Assembly: GCF_000429085.1 (NCBI RefSeq)
Contig: NZ_AUBE01000013.1
Span: 124,001-188,000, forward strand
Source: Streptomyces flavidovirens DSM 40150
GTDB lineage: Bacteria; Actinomycetota; Actinomycetes; Streptomycetales; Streptomycetaceae
Length of the DNA: 64,000 nt
Direction: 5' to 3'
The position numbers and the translations under genes were made by a program. The notes under the pieces were generated by a model. That model was not told the DNA's origin. It saw only the letters and a program-made list of their open reading frames with translations, and made no database searches. This document shows positions 63,280 through 64,000 of the stretch, piece after piece (the stretch's first letter is position 1; every line of letters begins with the position of its first letter).

Positions 63280-64000
63280 TCAGCGCGCCGACGCGCCGGC
63301 CGACGCCTCGGCCAGCGCTTCAGCCACACCGGGTTCCTGGCGCCCCAGAAACTGCGGATCCGGTTCGGTCGCGGCGTCGAGCGCCGCCTTGCCGGCCGCG
63401 AGGATCTCCCGTACGCCGCCGTAGTACCAGGTGGCGTCGCGCCGGGCGTCGACACCGACGCCGTACGCGTCGACGCCGGCCGCCCGGCACAGCCCGATCG
63501 CCCGGCGGATGTGGAATCCCTGGCTCACCAGCACGGCCCGGTCCACCCCGAAGATCTTCTTGGCCCGTACGCACGAATCCCAGGTGTCGAAGCCGGCGAA
63601 GTCGCTGACGATGCGCTTGTCGGGCACGCCTCGCGCGACGAGGTAGGCGCGCATGGCGTCCGGTTCGTCGTACTCCGTCCGGCTGTTGTCCCCGGTCACG
63701 AGCACGACCTTCGCCTTGCCCGCCCGGTACAGCTCGGCGGCGGTGTCGAGGCGGTTCGCCAGGTACGGCGACGGGCCGCCCCGCCAGAGGCCCGCCCCGA
63801 AGACGACGACCACGTCGCGGGCGGGGGCGTCGGCCGTCGTCCTGACCCGGCTGTCGGCGACGGCGTGCAGCCAGGTCGCGGGCGCGAGCGCGAACACGGT
63901 GGTGAGCATGAAGGCCTGGACGGTACGCCGTTGGGCGCGGCGGGTGCGGGGTATGAGGCGCGGGCGTTTCAGCCGACCGCCCGCCCACCGCTGTGCCCGG
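63280..64000 (-). CDS. ElyC/SanA/YdcF-family protein (N-terminus beyond window)
   Basis: The visible 239 residues have a basic stretch (RLKRPRLIPRTRRAQRRT), a membrane helix (FMLTTVFALAPATWLHAVA), and a DUF218 domain. That domain has VVVVFGAGLWRGGPSPYLANRLDTAAELYRAGKAKVVLVTGDNS, EPDAMRAYLVARGVPDKRIVSDF and AVLVSQGFHIRRAIGLC. ElyC/SanA proteins affect envelope integrity, glycopeptide (vancomycin) tolerance or carrier-lipid recycling. The frame is open to 64000, so the true start is outside. An internal ATG at 63909 would delete the positive-inside region. Confidence 0.85.
   Translation of the reverse strand, partial: RAQRWAGGRLKRPRLIPRTRRAQRRTVQAFMLTTVFALAPATWLHAVADSRVRTTADAPARDVVVVFGAGLWRGGPSPYLANRLDTAAELYRAGKAKVVLVTGDNSRTEYDEPDAMRAYLVARGVPDKRIVSDFAGFDTWDSCVRAKKIFGVDRAVLVSQGFHIRRAIGLCRAAGVDAYGVGVDARRDATWYYGGVREILAAGKAALDAATEPDPQFLGRQEPGVAEALAEASAGASAR

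Overview
The window is high-GC actinobacterial chromosome, almost certainly Streptomyces. Supporting signs are the pervasive GTG starts, purine-rich ribosome binding sites, third-position GC so strong that most genes cast long shadow ORFs, and typical families (DUF397/XRE modules, DUF6243, MmyB regulators, an Rpf-like transglycosylase). The gene order also matches the Streptomyces core region (dnaJ - rsmE - phoH - ybeY - CorC-like - era - leuA - recO - uppS - znu/zur - glyS - dusB - ppdK). This identification comes from gene content and order; no similarity search was run.

Layout. 1-12.9 kb: end of dnaJ, a nitronate monooxygenase, rsmE, a lipoprotein, an HIT protein preceded by a TGATCA tandem repeat, rnz, adenosine deaminase, a two-component system, a PfkB kinase, and the phoH-ybeY-CorC cluster. 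12.9-15.3 kb: an MFS exporter and a divergent MmyB-type regulator, which look like an insertion into the phoH...era cluster. 15.4-22 kb: a cytidine-deaminase-like protein, a secreted Rpf-domain protein, era, an acetyltransferase, an M4 metalloprotease with an emfourin-type inhibitor, and leuA with a 15-residue leucine leader peptide. 22-37.4 kb: a TerB-like protein, a ferredoxin reductase, recO, uppS, the znuACB-zur zinc operon with a Zur box, glyS, small proteins, a second MFS exporter, dusB and ppdK. 37.4-46.3 kb: an ArsR-like regulator, a PhoX/DUF839 protein, and a pcaIJHGBL protocatechuate operon divergent from a PcaV-type MarR gene. 46-49.6 kb: small enzymes, a decayed SDR pseudogene and a TetR-SDR pair. 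49.6-54.9 kb: the nitrite reductase operon with an apparent GlnR box, and a TauE-like exporter. 54.9-64 kb: a class F sortase with a probable surface partner, a PLP enzyme, a SoxR-boxed FMN reductase, an XRE/DUF397 module whose ATPase gene is broken, cutA, assimilatory nitrate reductase (also GlnR-boxed), and an ElyC/SanA-like protein running off the end.

How it fits together. nasA and nirBD together reduce nitrate to ammonium and carry matching 11-bp-register GlnR-like sites, so they look like one nitrogen-controlled regulon split by about 6.4 kb. The zinc operon sits next to a glycyl-tRNA synthetase with a CxxC...CxxC insert. The pca operon encodes protocatechuate ring cleavage through to CoA transfer but lacks a thiolase gene (pcaF) here. 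Several small regulatory elements are readable directly: leuA attenuator, Zur box, SoxR box with a 19-bp promoter spacer, GlnR boxes, PcaV-like and TetR palindromes, a possible PHO box. Nothing in the window is a wholly new large system. The least described items are the M4 protease/emfourin pair, the sortase F/surface-protein pair without a recognisable LPXTG motif, and the XRE/DUF397/ATPase module in decay.
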